A DNA stretch of 64,000 nt from Ascidiaceihabitans sp047624005 (GTDB taxonomy: Bacteria > Pseudomonadota > Alphaproteobacteria > Rhodobacterales > Rhodobacteraceae): positions 1-64,000 of the forward strand of contig JBLHPE010000001.1 of the NCBI GenBank assembly GCA_047624005.1. Reading direction: 5' to 3'. Under the pieces are notes generated by a model. The model was given only the letters and a program-made list of their open reading frames with translations. It was not told the DNA's origin and made no database searches. Positions 26,819 to 36,206 of this stretch are shown here, one piece after another (the first letter of the stretch is position 1; each line of letters opens with the position of its first letter). Made by a program: the position numbers and the translations under genes.

Positions 26819-27748
26819 CTATGAGTTGGTGACCCAAGCTATCACAAGGCTAACGGAAACGATGCTGATGGCAGTAGAAACTAAGATAGCCGCCGAGACC
26901 CGCTGTGGTGCGACACCGTAGTGTTGCGCGAGCATGTAAACGTTTCCCGCGACGGGCAGTGAGGCTGCGGCGATAAGGACCATCGCGCTGAATGGTTCGA
27001 CCGAGAAGAGATAGAAAGCACCGAATGCAACAAATGCTGGATGCAGTACCAGTTTGCAAAAGGTAAGCCATCCGGCGACTTCGATCCGTTCTGCTGATTT
27101 AGAAGCAAGCGATGCGCCGATGGCGAAAAGGGCACCTGGCGTCGCGGCACCGCCAAGGATCGCAAGGAATTCATTAACAGGTACTGGTATAGGTAAATTA
27201 AACCCAGACCAAAATAGCCCAAGAGACATTGCGACAATCATCGGGTTTTTGATCAGGCCCAATCCAATGGCCTTGAAAATACGCATCGACATTTGGCCGT
27301 CCCGTGATCCTGTAACGAGGATAACGACAAGGGAAGAAAAGATAATAAGATCGACGGCCAGCATCATCATTATAGGACCAATCGCGGCTTCTCCAAATAA
27401 CAAGGTTAGCATAGGCAAACCTAGAAACCCGATATTCCCAATGACAGCACATTGTGCCTCGATAGCGGTTGTTGCGACATCCAAGCGTCTCAAAAAACCA
27501 ACAATGGTTGCAATCCCGTAAACAAATGCGGTGCCCCAAAGATAGGCGGCGATCAATCGTGTGTCCCAGACTTCGGCCAACTCAAGGTTTGCAGCAAAGC
27601 GGAAGATCATCGCGGAAAGCGCAAAGAAAAATACAAATTTGGTCAGATAGCTTGTTGCCTCTTCGCTGAAGAAACGTGTGCGGCCTGCCGCGTAGCCAAG
27701 TGCGATAATGGCAAAGAAAGGCAGTGTTTTTAAGAAGATCGCTATCAT
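26819..27748 (-). CDS. AEC family transporter
   Basis: A 309-residue membrane protein with about ten hydrophobic segments in two halves, typical of the auxin efflux carrier (AEC) family. Pieces such as IGNIGFLGLPML and the mid-protein GLGLIKNPMIVAMSLG fit that family. Substrates of bacterial members include malonate and malate, but none can be assigned here. The ATG at 27748 is chosen to place the first helix normally; its ribosome site is weak. It diverges from the TetR-family gene with 183 bp between starts, so that regulator may control it. Confidence 0.85.
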   Translation of the reverse strand: MIAIFLKTLPFFAIIALGYAAGRTRFFSEEATSYLTKFVFFFALSAMIFRFAANLELAEVWDTRLIAAYLWGTAFVYGIATIVGFLRRLDVATTAIEAQCAVIGNIGFLGLPMLTLLFGEAAIGPIMMMLAVDLIIFSSLVVILVTGSRDGQMSMRIFKAIGLGLIKNPMIVAMSLGLFWSGFNLPIPVPVNEFLAILGGAATPGALFAIGASLASKSAERIEVAGWLTFCKLVLHPAFVAFGAFYLFSVEPFSAMVLIAAASLPVAGNVYMLAQHYGVAPQRVSAAILVSTAISIVSVSLVIAWVTNS

Positions 27749-27931
27749 GAAAAAGGAATACCCTGTCTGGGCGTCTGGGTGCAAGGAGAGTGATCCATTC
27801 AGATACTGGTGCCGGTTCTCGTCAAATTTGGAGTTACATCTGATGAAGAAAATGCTCGATAACTTTTTCCTTTTTTAGCTATGATTGTCGTGGAACCAGT
27901 TTATGTTCACACTCTTGTAAGTGGAGCACAC

Positions 27932-28549
27932 ATGACTGAGACAGCCCAGATGGTTCGTAAGGGCCGCAAGTTCGCGCAAGTGCTTGAAGGTGCCAGATCT
28001 GTCTTTATGGCGGACGGTTTTGAGGGCGCGAATGTCGATGACATCGCGCGGGTCGCTGGCGTTAGCAAGGCAACCTTGTATAGCTATTTTCCAGACAAAC
28101 GCATGCTATTTATAGAAGTGGCAGGGGCTGAGTGTACCCGTCAAGCTGATGATGCGATCAATCAAATAGATTTATCGGCACCTCCAAGGGACGTATTATT
28201 GGCTGTTGGTCGTCATTTCTTAAAGTTTATTACGTCAAAGCTTGGCCAACAGATCTTTCGAATTTGTGTTGCTGAAGCTGATCGCTTCCCAGATATTGGC
28301 CGCGCATTCTATGAATCTGGCCCCGCCGTTATGCGGACAGAAATGGCCCATTATTTCGAAGGAGCGATTGATCGAGATGAGCTGCGTATTGACGATCTGG
28401 TATTGGCTGCTGATCAATTCGGTGAATTGTGCAAAGCAGACGTTTGGCCACGCCTGATGTTTGGTGTGAGCAAGACGGTAACAGATGCAGAAATCGACCG
28501 CGTTGTGCGTGGCGCGGTCGAAACATTTATGGCTCGCTACGGAACTTAA
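27932..28549 (+). CDS. TetR/AcrR family transcriptional regulator
   Basis: A 205-residue regulator. Residues about 10-58 form the TetR DNA-binding domain with the helix-turn-helix VDDIARVAGVSKATLYSYFPDKRML. The rest is a helical ligand-binding and dimerisation region resembling the C-terminal domain of AefR-like proteins. The ATG at 27932 follows GTGGAG by six bases, better than a start 17 codons upstream. It lies convergent to paaK with interlocked stops (TTAA, 28546-28549) and divergent from the AEC transporter. It may sense an aromatic acid or its CoA ester and control the paa pair, but this is inferred only from position. Confidence 0.88.
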   Translation: MTETAQMVRKGRKFAQVLEGARSVFMADGFEGANVDDIARVAGVSKATLYSYFPDKRMLFIEVAGAECTRQADDAINQIDLSAPPRDVLLAVGRHFLKFITSKLGQQIFRICVAEADRFPDIGRAFYESGPAVMRTEMAHYFEGAIDRDELRIDDLVLAADQFGELCKADVWPRLMFGVSKTVTDAEIDRVVRGAVETFMARYGT

Positions 28550-29856
28550 ACCTTCGGGCGTTTGTCCAGGATGCGGACTGCTTTGCCTTCGGAACGTGCA
28601 ACACCACCAGCGTCCATGACATCGATTTTTACGCTAATTCCAACGGATTGTTTAATAGCTGCAGCCAAAGTACGGCGTGCAGTCTCACGGTCCTCTGCGC
28701 CCATAGCAGCATCGGATGCTTCTGTGATAACGCGCATCTGGTCCATACGATCCGGTTTGGTCAACTCAATTTGGAAATGGGGGGCAAGGCCCGGGCAGGC
28801 CAAAAGAGCCTCTTCAATCTGAGTTGGAAATACATTTACGCCGCGCAAGATGATCATGTCATCTGAACGCCCTGTGACCTTTTCCATTCGCCGCATGCTC
28901 CGCGCTGTTCCCGGTAGCAGTCGTGTTAGATCGCGTGTGCGGTAGCGGATAATAGGGAACGCTTCTTTGGTAAGAGACGTGAAGACCAATTCGCCTTGTT
29001 CACCGTCGGCGACCAATTCACCGGTTTCGGGATTGATGATTTCCGGAAAGAAATGATCCTCCCAGATGTGCAGGCCGTCTTTGGTTTCTACACATTCGTT
29101 TGCAACGCCGGGGCCCATGATCTCGCTAAGGCCGTAAATATCGACGGCGTGCATATCAAAAGCCTGCTCGATCTCGTGACGCATCGCGTTTGTCCAAGGT
29201 TCTGCGCCAAAGATGCCAACGTCCATTGAGGACTTGCGCGGATCGAGCCCTTGGGCTGCGAACTCGTCCAAAATTGATAAAGCGTAGGACGGTGTGACCG
29301 TGATGCCATTTGGTTGAAAGTCGTTGATCAATCGGACTTGGCGTGGGGTCATTCCACCTGAAATTGGCACAGTTGTTAGCCCCAATGCATCTGCGCCCAA
29401 GTGGATACCAAGGCCCCCAGTGAACAAGCCGTAGCCATAGGCGTTGTGCAACATATCGCCGCGTTTCAGGCCAGATGCGCGTAAAGATCGGGCAACAACT
29501 GACCCCCAGATGTTTAAATCATTCTGCGTGTAACCGACGACAGTTGGTTGTCCTGTAGTGCCGGACGACGCATGAATGCGGGCCAATTGGTTGCGTGGAA
29601 CCGCAAACATCCCAAACGGATAATTGGCGCGGAGGTCTGACTTTACAGTGAATGGAAATTTTGAAAGATCAGCAAGAGATTTAAGGTCGTCAGGATGTAT
29701 CGCAGCCGCATCAAACGACGCTTTGTAAAATGGTACGTTATCGTATGCGTGGCGGAGTGACCATTTCAGGCGCTTTAACTGTAACGCTTCGATTTCATCG
29801 CGGCTGGCAATTTCTATTGGATCTAGGGATGATTTTGGGGGCGTTAAGTCTTTCAT
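28546..29856 (-). CDS. paaK: phenylacetate--CoA ligase
   Basis: A 436-residue adenylate-forming ligase that activates phenylacetate with CoA and ATP, the first step of aerobic phenylacetate breakdown. The AMP-binding loop SSGTTGQPT and a later YGLSEIMGPGV, YRTRDLTR and GRSDDMIILRGVNVFP are typical of PaaK. The ATG at 29856 has GGAG seven bases upstream and overlaps the paaI stop by one base (TGATG); GTG at 29859 is the alternative. Only paaI accompanies it here; the paaABCDE epoxidase and ring-cleavage genes are not in the window. Confidence 0.93.
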   Translation of the reverse strand: MKDLTPPKSSLDPIEIASRDEIEALQLKRLKWSLRHAYDNVPFYKASFDAAAIHPDDLKSLADLSKFPFTVKSDLRANYPFGMFAVPRNQLARIHASSGTTGQPTVVGYTQNDLNIWGSVVARSLRASGLKRGDMLHNAYGYGLFTGGLGIHLGADALGLTTVPISGGMTPRQVRLINDFQPNGITVTPSYALSILDEFAAQGLDPRKSSMDVGIFGAEPWTNAMRHEIEQAFDMHAVDIYGLSEIMGPGVANECVETKDGLHIWEDHFFPEIINPETGELVADGEQGELVFTSLTKEAFPIIRYRTRDLTRLLPGTARSMRRMEKVTGRSDDMIILRGVNVFPTQIEEALLACPGLAPHFQIELTKPDRMDQMRVITEASDAAMGAEDRETARRTLAAAIKQSVGISVKIDVMDAGGVARSEGKAVRILDKRPKV

Positions 29857-30305
29857 CACGCGACTCCGTTTTCGTTAGTTGGTTCCGGAAAATGCTGACC
29901 TTTGATGGTACGTGAGAGGCCGTGAAACAACGCAATTGTGCGTTCGTTTTCTCCAGTCACAACAACATCGTAAGTGCCTGACCGTCCCGTTCGCGATGTT
30001 TCCGTTGCGGTTGCAATCAGGCGTTCACCCAATTTCCCAGCTTCAATGTAGGTGATTTGGTTCTGCTGGGCGACTGTGAGTTGATTGTATGTGTTGCACG
30101 CAAATGCAAACGCGCTGTCGGCCAGTGTGAAAATGTATCCACCGTGGCAAATACCATGCCCATTCAGCATATTTGGACCAACAAACATCGACAGTTTCGC
30201 ATGTCCGGTTCCGACGTCTTCAATCACCATATCCAATCCTTGGCTGGCGGTATCTTGCGAAAACATAAGGGCTGCACACTTCTCTGCTCTGTCTTGCGGG
30301 GTCAC
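29856..30305 (-). CDS. paaI: hydroxyphenylacetyl-CoA thioesterase PaaI
   Basis: A 149-residue hotdog-fold thioesterase. The family block NGHGICHGGYIFTLADSAF carries the catalytic Asp (near residue 63), and a further basic segment GERLIATATETSRTGR follows. PaaI hydrolyses hydroxyphenylacetyl-CoA and other stalled CoA esters, freeing CoA when the pathway jams. It lies directly upstream of paaK with overlapping stop and start, so the two are cotranscribed from a promoter in the 126-bp gap shared with the divergent DUF2794 gene. Confidence 0.92.
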   Translation of the reverse strand: MTPQDRAEKCAALMFSQDTASQGLDMVIEDVGTGHAKLSMFVGPNMLNGHGICHGGYIFTLADSAFAFACNTYNQLTVAQQNQITYIEAGKLGERLIATATETSRTGRSGTYDVVVTGENERTIALFHGLSRTIKGQHFPEPTNENGVA

Positions 30306-30431
30306 GGTAAGTTTCCTTAGATCATGTTTCCGTTTTGGCCAGCTTGCGCAGAAACTGTAACATATTCAAGTCGGGTGAAATCTGTTCTGCGTAAACCTTG
30401 ATTTGTATGCAAAAGAGCGCAAGTGTAATTC

Positions 30432-30779
30432 ATGGTTATCCAAACAAACGTTCCTTCGAATTTACGCGAAATGCCGAACCTGCAGGTTGCGTTTCACAGG
30501 ACTGAATTGGCTCCAATTCTTTCATTGTATGGCCGTATGGTTGCCGCGGGTGAATGGCGCGATTATGGGATTTCATGTTTGCGTGAAGTTGCGATTTTTT
30601 CTGTGTTCAAACGCACTGCGGAACACCCCTTGTACCGTATCGAAAAACGGCCAAAGCTGCGGGATAAACAAGGGATGTACGCGATTATCGGTATGGATGG
30701 TCAAGGTCTGCGCCGTGGCCATGATCTAAAGACTGTATTGCGTGTGTTGGAACGCAAGCTAATCCGGTCAGTTGACTAA
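30432..30779 (+). CDS. DUF2794 domain-containing protein
   Basis: A 115-residue protein closely matching the alphaproteobacterial DUF2794 family: VAFHRTELAPILSLYGRMV, EWRDYGIS, AEHPLYRIEKRPKLR and LRVLERKLIR are all present. The family is short, basic and of unknown function; members may bind nucleic acid judging by charge, which is inference. A single gene, with one base between its stop and the stop of the convergent NlpC/P60 gene. Confidence 0.92.
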   Translation: MVIQTNVPSNLREMPNLQVAFHRTELAPILSLYGRMVAAGEWRDYGISCLREVAIFSVFKRTAEHPLYRIEKRPKLRDKQGMYAIIGMDGQGLRRGHDLKTVLRVLERKLIRSVD

Positions 30780-30780
30780 C

Positions 30781-31563
30781 TTAGAGCCGTTTGTGGGCTG
30801 TGATGTTACCGTCACCTTGCGCAGCAATTCGCGCGATTGCGTCTGCGATTGGTTCATACACACAAGCCATGTGAAATGCGTTGGCGTGAAGTAGGGTAGC
30901 GGCATCGGCAACGATTGCGATGTGTCCTTTCCAGAACAGAAAATCACCTTTTTGAATGGCTGCATCGGGTCCAAGAAGGCCGCCCAATAGCTCTTCTTGC
31001 TGATCGCTGTCACCAGGGCAGGGAATACCGCAGGCAGTAAGTGCTGCCTGAACCAGACCTGAACAATCGATCCCTGTGTTTGAATTACCACCCCAGAGAT
31101 ATGGCGTATTTAGGAAAAGCTTAGCAACTTCGACAGGGTCACTGTTTGTTTGATCTATAGGACAAAGATGTTGTGTCGGAATGTACCCATGTTCGGTCTT
31201 CGCGAACTTATTGGACTGATGATCAACATTCATCAGGCATCCATGGCTAAGCGCTAAAAGGTCGGGTGATTTCATATCAGGATCGCTGTAGGTATGGCTG
31301 GAAAGCGCACTTATCCGGTGTGTCGGCGGGCGATCAGCAACCAAAGCATCGCGATCTAAATAGCCGACATAATGATCCTTATTGGTAACCACATAGCAGT
31401 GTGCATCTGTTCGACCAAGTATTGTCACCTGCTCTCCCAGTAGAACTTGTCTGTCACGCTGTTGGCCAGCGTGTCGGCATAAATCTGCAAGCGGCACGCC
31501 AATTCGTGCCAGCGTCTGTTCCGTGACCAGATCAGGATCGGGGGTCGAACGTGGATCGGCCAT
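30781..31563 (-). CDS. NlpC/P60 family peptidase
   Basis: A 260-residue cysteine peptidase. An N-terminal part (about 1-125) contains SH3b-like segments (EQVTILGRTDAHCYVV, GYLDRDALV). The C-terminal NlpC/P60 domain contains the catalytic Cys in GIDCSGL and His in KGHIAIV, with a third polar residue likely in LLHANAFHM. The family cuts gamma-D-glutamyl-meso-DAP or related peptides in murein stems and muropeptide recycling. No signal peptide is seen from the ATG at 31563, so action on cytoplasmic recycled peptides is likely. It follows the M17 peptidase gene with one base between them, suggesting shared peptide turnover. Confidence 0.9.
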   Translation of the reverse strand: MADPRSTPDPDLVTEQTLARIGVPLADLCRHAGQQRDRQVLLGEQVTILGRTDAHCYVVTNKDHYVGYLDRDALVADRPPTHRISALSSHTYSDPDMKSPDLLALSHGCLMNVDHQSNKFAKTEHGYIPTQHLCPIDQTNSDPVEVAKLFLNTPYLWGGNSNTGIDCSGLVQAALTACGIPCPGDSDQQEELLGGLLGPDAAIQKGDFLFWKGHIAIVADAATLLHANAFHMACVYEPIADAIARIAAQGDGNITAHKRL

Positions 31564-31564
31564 T

Positions 31565-32950
31565 TTAAAGTGCTGTCTTGAGGGTTTCAAAAAGGGCTCT
31601 GGTTGCTTGGCCGACGCCGCCTTTTGCCCGTGCAGGTGCCGCGTTGGGTTGCCAGCCGTAGATATCAAAATGCATGTAGCGGGGCGTTTCGGTCACGAAA
31701 CGACGTAGGAACAAGGCTGCTGTTATGCAGCCCGCAAATCCACCCATCGGTGCATTGTCTAGATCGGCAATGCCGGGTTCGATCATCGATTCATAGGCGT
31801 CATGAAACGGTAGGCGCCACACTGGGTCGGCATGCGTATCGGCTGCGCCCTCAAGCGCATTTGCTAGCTGTGAATCATCAGTAAAATACGGTGCCAGGTC
31901 TGGTCCAACGGCCACACGCGCAGCACCCGTCAATGTCGCCATTGAAATAATCAGATCGGGCTTTTCTTCATCTGCAAGGGCAAGGGCGTCAGCAAGGACC
32001 AAACGTCCTTCAGCATCAGTGTTGTTTATCTCAACTGTCAGGCCTTTTCGGGAGGTCAAAATATCTTGCGGCCTAAACGCATTCGCTGAGATCGAATTCT
32101 CGACGGCAGGAATAAGAACACGCAACTTGATCTTTTGATTGGTGGCCATAATCATGTGGGCAAGCCCCAAAACAGCGGCCGATCCACCCATGTCCTTTTT
32201 CATCAATCCCATCGATGCACCGGGTTTGATGTTTAGGCCGCCAGTATCAAAGCAAACACCTTTACCAACCAACGTCAAAGTGGGTCCACTGTCGCCCCAT
32301 CGCATATCGATTAATCTTGGTGCACGGTCTGCTGCGCGGCCAACAGTGTGGATCATAGGGAAGTTTTGGGCCAACAAGTCTTCACCGACGGTCACATCGA
32401 TCTGTGCGCCAAATTCACCTGCCAATTTGCGTGCCGCCTCTTCCAGCTGTGGCGGGCCCATGTCTGAGGCGGGTGTGTTTATCAAATCCCTTGTGAGCGT
32501 TTCACCGACCGCAAGCGCTGTGATCTCGGCAGCATCTATTCCCTCTGGTGCCACTAATTGGGCTGACATTGGTAGCGCAGATTTATACCGATCAAACCGA
32601 TAGGACTGTAGCAACCACCCTAGGGCCTCTTGGGCTAGGTGTTCGTCTGCGATCCCAGATGCAATATGATAAATTCCCTTTGGAAACTTGGCGGCAGCAC
32701 CTGCAAGGTGAAAACGCCCACGTTTCCGCGTTAGGAAAGTACCATACCCAGCAATTACCATCAAAGGGCTTCCGTCAGGGGATGGAATGACAAGCGCTTG
32801 ATGCAATAGACCCAAAAATCCGTTTGTCGTGGCCCATGCTTTTGTCAGCGGTGTTTGTAGGTCAACCCAACCTGCGAAATCTTCGGCGTCGATAACATGC
32901 ACGGGAATGGAGTTCGGTGTTGAATCTGCAAATCTGACGGACATTGGCAT
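31565..32950 (-). CDS. leucyl aminopeptidase family protein (M17)
   Basis: A 461-residue M17 metallo-aminopeptidase. The signature NTDAEGRLVL lies near residues 312-321, preceded by metal and Lys residues in GKGVCFDTGG and MKKDMGG. These enzymes bind two metal ions and remove N-terminal residues from peptides in the cytoplasm. The N-terminal domain (about 1-150) is less conserved, so this is a PepA relative rather than certain PepA. The downstream NlpC/P60 gene is one base away and the helical unknown lies 59 bp upstream on the same strand. Confidence 0.93.
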   Translation of the reverse strand: MPMSVRFADSTPNSIPVHVIDAEDFAGWVDLQTPLTKAWATTNGFLGLLHQALVIPSPDGSPLMVIAGYGTFLTRKRGRFHLAGAAAKFPKGIYHIASGIADEHLAQEALGWLLQSYRFDRYKSALPMSAQLVAPEGIDAAEITALAVGETLTRDLINTPASDMGPPQLEEAARKLAGEFGAQIDVTVGEDLLAQNFPMIHTVGRAADRAPRLIDMRWGDSGPTLTLVGKGVCFDTGGLNIKPGASMGLMKKDMGGSAAVLGLAHMIMATNQKIKLRVLIPAVENSISANAFRPQDILTSRKGLTVEINNTDAEGRLVLADALALADEEKPDLIISMATLTGAARVAVGPDLAPYFTDDSQLANALEGAADTHADPVWRLPFHDAYESMIEPGIADLDNAPMGGFAGCITAALFLRRFVTETPRYMHFDIYGWQPNAAPARAKGGVGQATRALFETLKTAL

Positions 32951-33009
32951 GACTTTCTAAAGACAATTTATCGACAGCCTAACGCTTGCACCAACAGCCG
33001 CAAGCATGT

Positions 33010-33390
33010 TCAGATTGTGATGTCCTGCAAATCCCAGATTGCGGTCAATGATTCCTCGCCAATGCGCATTAAGCGGCCCATTGTTGCAGCCAAAGCAATG
33101 TGGTCATATTGATCGATGCAGTTGGTAACATGGACTGCAACTGCTGAGACAGCCGACATCCCGATTTGATCAGCTATTGCGATAAGGGACCTGACACTTT
33201 TGCGCAGATCAACCAAAGCTGCTGCGCGGTGCTGTCGGTCGCAAAAAGAAAGGCGCAATGCCAATTCTTCCATCGCGCGACAAACAACGTCTTCCGCATT
33301 GGCTTCACCCAGTTGAGTATACAGTGCGCTCAATCGATCCTGATCAACGTCAATCGCCTCTTTCGGTTTCAATTGTGTTATGTGCTTCAT
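33010..33390 (-). CDS. conserved helical protein, unknown function
   Basis: A 126-residue protein predicted to be almost all helix. The stretch from about residue 35 (AEDVVCRAMEELALRLSF) to 110 (GRLMRIGEESLTAIWDL) is regular and amphipathic. The middle (DLRKSVRSLIAIADQIGM) is loosely like the helix of a histidine phosphotransfer domain, but the phosphoacceptor His is not where it should be, so a function as such would be unsupported. The ATG at 33390 follows AGGGTG by about seven bases. It may be cotranscribed with the M17 and NlpC/P60 genes. I recall similar proteins in Rhodobacteraceae but cannot name a family. Confidence 0.75.
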   Translation of the reverse strand: MKHITQLKPKEAIDVDQDRLSALYTQLGEANAEDVVCRAMEELALRLSFCDRQHRAAALVDLRKSVRSLIAIADQIGMSAVSAVAVHVTNCIDQYDHIALAATMGRLMRIGEESLTAIWDLQDITI

Positions 33391-33540
33391 TTCGTTCACC
33401 CTTAAACAAGCCCCCACGGCTGACTTATCAATGGGGCCAGTTCGTTCCTAAATGGTTATTGTGGATTGTTCTTTTCTCTCGAATTCGAGGTGAATTCAGT
33501 CTATCTACGCGTTCAGGTCTTTTAGAATTTGGATGAGACG

Positions 33541-34191
33541 ATGGATCACGCGAAACCTTTGCCCACATATTTGCTGCAACGCTACCATGGATGGAAAGCA
33601 ACCAGCTATGCAGAAAACCAAGCGTGGTATCGCCGCCTTGCCTCTGAGGGGCAGCGCCCGCGCGCCATGGTCATTTCGTGCTGTGACAGCCGTGTTCATG
33701 TGACATCAATTTTTGGTGCAGATCAGGGGGAATTCTTTATCCACCGTAATATCGCCAACCTTGTCCCCCCCTTTAAGCCAGACGGCGATCATCACGGCAC
33801 CAGTGCGGCGGTGGAATATGCTGTGACTGGTTTGAACGTGACCCATTTGATTGTGCTCGGCCATTCAAACTGTGGCGGCGTGCAGGGTTGTATCGACATG
33901 TGCCAAGGCAAAGCGCCAGAGTTGGAAGAGCAGGCAAGCTTTGTAGGCCGCTGGATGGATATTCTGCGCCCGAAATACGAGTTGGTCGCGCACGAAACTG
34001 ATCCCGAGGTTCAAGCGCGGCAGTTAGAAAAACACTCGGTCTTAACGTCGCTAGATAACCTAATGACATTTCCGTTTATCAAAGATCGTGTCGATCAAGG
34101 TTTGCTGTCGATGCACGGTCTTTGGACCGATATTGGGGAAGGTGGATTGGAGTATTTCAATCCAGATGCCAAGGAATTTCAAAAGGTCTAA
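33541..34191 (+). CDS. beta-class carbonic anhydrase
   Basis: A 216-residue beta-carbonic anhydrase that interconverts CO2 and bicarbonate. Zinc ligands are Cys47, His108 and Cys111 (in SCCDSRV and GHSNCGG), and the Asp49-Arg51 dyad is in place. Length is normal for the family. The ATG at 33541 is preferred over a TTG four codons upstream. It supplies bicarbonate for carboxylases and pH balance. The stop interlocks with the end of a small minus-strand ORF (CTAA). Confidence 0.94.
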   Translation: MDHAKPLPTYLLQRYHGWKATSYAENQAWYRRLASEGQRPRAMVISCCDSRVHVTSIFGADQGEFFIHRNIANLVPPFKPDGDHHGTSAAVEYAVTGLNVTHLIVLGHSNCGGVQGCIDMCQGKAPELEEQASFVGRWMDILRPKYELVAHETDPEVQARQLEKHSVLTSLDNLMTFPFIKDRVDQGLLSMHGLWTDIGEGGLEYFNPDAKEFQKV

Positions 34192-34358
34192 ACGCTTAAG
34201 CCGGCTTCTCGTTTTGGGCTGGGTTCAGGCAATTCCTGAACGAATATCCGCAACATCTCTGCCTTGGTCACATGTGTCGTTGTGTTGTGCTTTCGCCACT
34301 TACTTTCAACGGCACATTGGCCGCGCCATTTGGTAAATGCATTCATTCTCTGTTTCAT
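34188..34358 (-). CDS. possible small basic protein
   Basis: A 56-residue ORF beginning at an ATG seven bases after AAGGTG. The product is basic (MKQRMNAFTKWRGQ, then KWRKHNTTTHVTKAEM) and ends with EAGLSV. It has no recognised domain. Support is limited to the ribosome site and the interlocked stop with the carbonic anhydrase gene, a pattern repeated at other convergent pairs here. It could equally be chance. The rest of the 325-base gap (34359-34516) is AT-rich and I see nothing further in it. Confidence 0.3.
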   Translation of the reverse strand: MKQRMNAFTKWRGQCAVESKWRKHNTTTHVTKAEMLRIFVQELPEPSPKREAGLSV

Positions 34359-34516
34359 TTTTTTACACCTTTGCTGAGTTACAAGGATTGCACAGCAAAG
34401 GTATATTACAATGCTTATCAACAGGGCATTTGAATCGTTTCGATTCTAGATTGTGTAAATCAAAGACAACAAACGAAAATTCCGATCCAGCCCAGTCAGC
34501 TGAGTTTATCTCAAAA

Positions 34517-36151
34517 TTACCGTAGCACCATACCTTCGGGCCATGTGATTTTTGTATCCAATTTAACTGATTGGGTTTCTCCAGCTTCCAAGTTCAGATC
34601 CCAATGCAAGACGCCACGGCGATCCTTATGATCTGTTGTCGTCGGACGGGGTGCTGCGGACCAATCGATGCTCAAGTCCTCTTGTTCTGTAAATGGCACG
34701 CGGTCCAACAGTGTAACGGCCCATGCTTTGTCCGTTAGGTTTTCCACGTCGATACGCACGGTTTCGGTATTCTCGTTAGAGCGTGAAATAATGCCACGAT
34801 CCCCTTCGTTTCTGTTCAGAATCGTGCGTGTCAGTCGCAGGCCGTGGATGGGACCAAAACCAATTTCGGTTTCAGCACCGGGAACGATTTGGTTTAGGAA
34901 TGTTTCTGCGATCAGACGGCCATCAACGTAAAGATTTGCAAGCGCGGGCAACATCTGTTCGCCACTGTCATTGGTAAACTTGACCATGCGAAATGCGGTT
35001 TGATTGTTAAGTGGTATAGCGCGGGCTTCAACCGAAGCCTCAAAATTTAATGTACCAAGTGTGATGCGATTAAAGTCGTCTGAACTGTCTACTGAAATTG
35101 GGTAGTCAAAGCTATATTGCGCCGCGATGCCGGATAAGTCGACTGTGGCGCTTTCTACTTCCATAAGCATTACGGGTGCTTGCATTGCACGTGCCCCGTC
35201 GTTTGAAAAATCTGCCTGTGACTCAGCTTGTAGTGAGCGTTTTGAAACGGGCTGTGGCTCAGAAATTCTCAAACGTTTTATGCGGATATCATTCGGTTCG
35301 GGGCGTTCTTGGACGGCAACAGTTGATAGAGTCAAATTTACATTTCCCCAACGCTCCCCCGACCTTTGAAGAATCGTTGCGCCACGCTCAACAACAAGCT
35401 TTGGTCTTTCGTCGGTGCCAAGCCGCAGGTCATAAACAGGCTGCCAACCCGCATCGCGAACAAGGTATTTTAGGCTTAGATCGCTGGTGGTCGCTTCGGG
35501 AACTGAAACCGTAAGCGTGAGTTGTGCAAAGTTTTTAGAGGGCGGCAGCAAGGCATCGAATTCACGCTGTGCTTTAGCGACCGCCTTTTGCAAATCTGGT
35601 AGGTTTTTGCTTAACGTTCGCGCCTGAATATCAGCTTGTTGAATTGTGGTGCGTGCAGCCAATGTCTCTTGTGAAATCATACGGGACAGATCGCGCAATG
35701 TATCGATCCCATCAGGCAATGTATCGCTTTTTGCCAACGCATTCAGAAAGGCAATCTGTGCTTTTGCCCCTTGCTTTACCTGCTCATTAGTCGCGATCTC
35801 GTCCTTCAGTTCAGCGACTGCTTCTTTCGCGCTGTCCAGTTCGTTCTTGGCCGTTTTGTAGCCTTCAGTTTGTGGCTCACCAAGTGGCACTTGGTTATTA
35901 TTTTGCCACTTCTGCGAAATTAGGGTGGCCCCCGACAATTTGATCTCTGGCGTTTGCAGGCCACCGTCATTTGGCCGCATATCTGGGATCACAATATCAT
36001 GCAGACCTGCCGGTAAGGTGATTTGCCCTTTGCGCGTGACCTCTGCCCCTTGCGTGAAAACAGTGACATCCGTCGGTGTAATCCGAGCAATGATTGTGTC
36101 TGCGTAAACAAAAGACGGGGAGACGGCGAGCAGGAGGGCAATGGAGCGCAT
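34517..36151 (-). CDS. DUF4139 domain-containing protein (MuiA-like)
   Basis: A 544-residue exported protein. Residues 1-17 form a signal peptide. A DUF4140-type N-terminal segment (about 20-115, VTVFTQGAEVTRKGQI) and a coiled-coil region (about 95-200) lead into the DUF4139 beta-rich domain (about 215-540), with WQPVYDLRLG and LSTVAVQERP near its start. The family includes the so-called mucoidy inhibitor A, whose mechanism is unclear. It is in the same orientation as asd but separated from it by a terminator, so it has its own promoter. Confidence 0.87.
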   Translation of the reverse strand: MRSIALLLAVSPSFVYADTIIARITPTDVTVFTQGAEVTRKGQITLPAGLHDIVIPDMRPNDGGLQTPEIKLSGATLISQKWQNNNQVPLGEPQTEGYKTAKNELDSAKEAVAELKDEIATNEQVKQGAKAQIAFLNALAKSDTLPDGIDTLRDLSRMISQETLAARTTIQQADIQARTLSKNLPDLQKAVAKAQREFDALLPPSKNFAQLTLTVSVPEATTSDLSLKYLVRDAGWQPVYDLRLGTDERPKLVVERGATILQRSGERWGNVNLTLSTVAVQERPEPNDIRIKRLRISEPQPVSKRSLQAESQADFSNDGARAMQAPVMLMEVESATVDLSGIAAQYSFDYPISVDSSDDFNRITLGTLNFEASVEARAIPLNNQTAFRMVKFTNDSGEQMLPALANLYVDGRLIAETFLNQIVPGAETEIGFGPIHGLRLTRTILNRNEGDRGIISRSNENTETVRIDVENLTDKAWAVTLLDRVPFTEQEDLSIDWSAAPRPTTTDHKDRRGVLHWDLNLEAGETQSVKLDTKITWPEGMVLR

Positions 36152-36206
36152 ATTGGTAAAGACCTTTGATCATAAATGTTGTGGATAACCTGCACGGCTA
36201 TACCCA

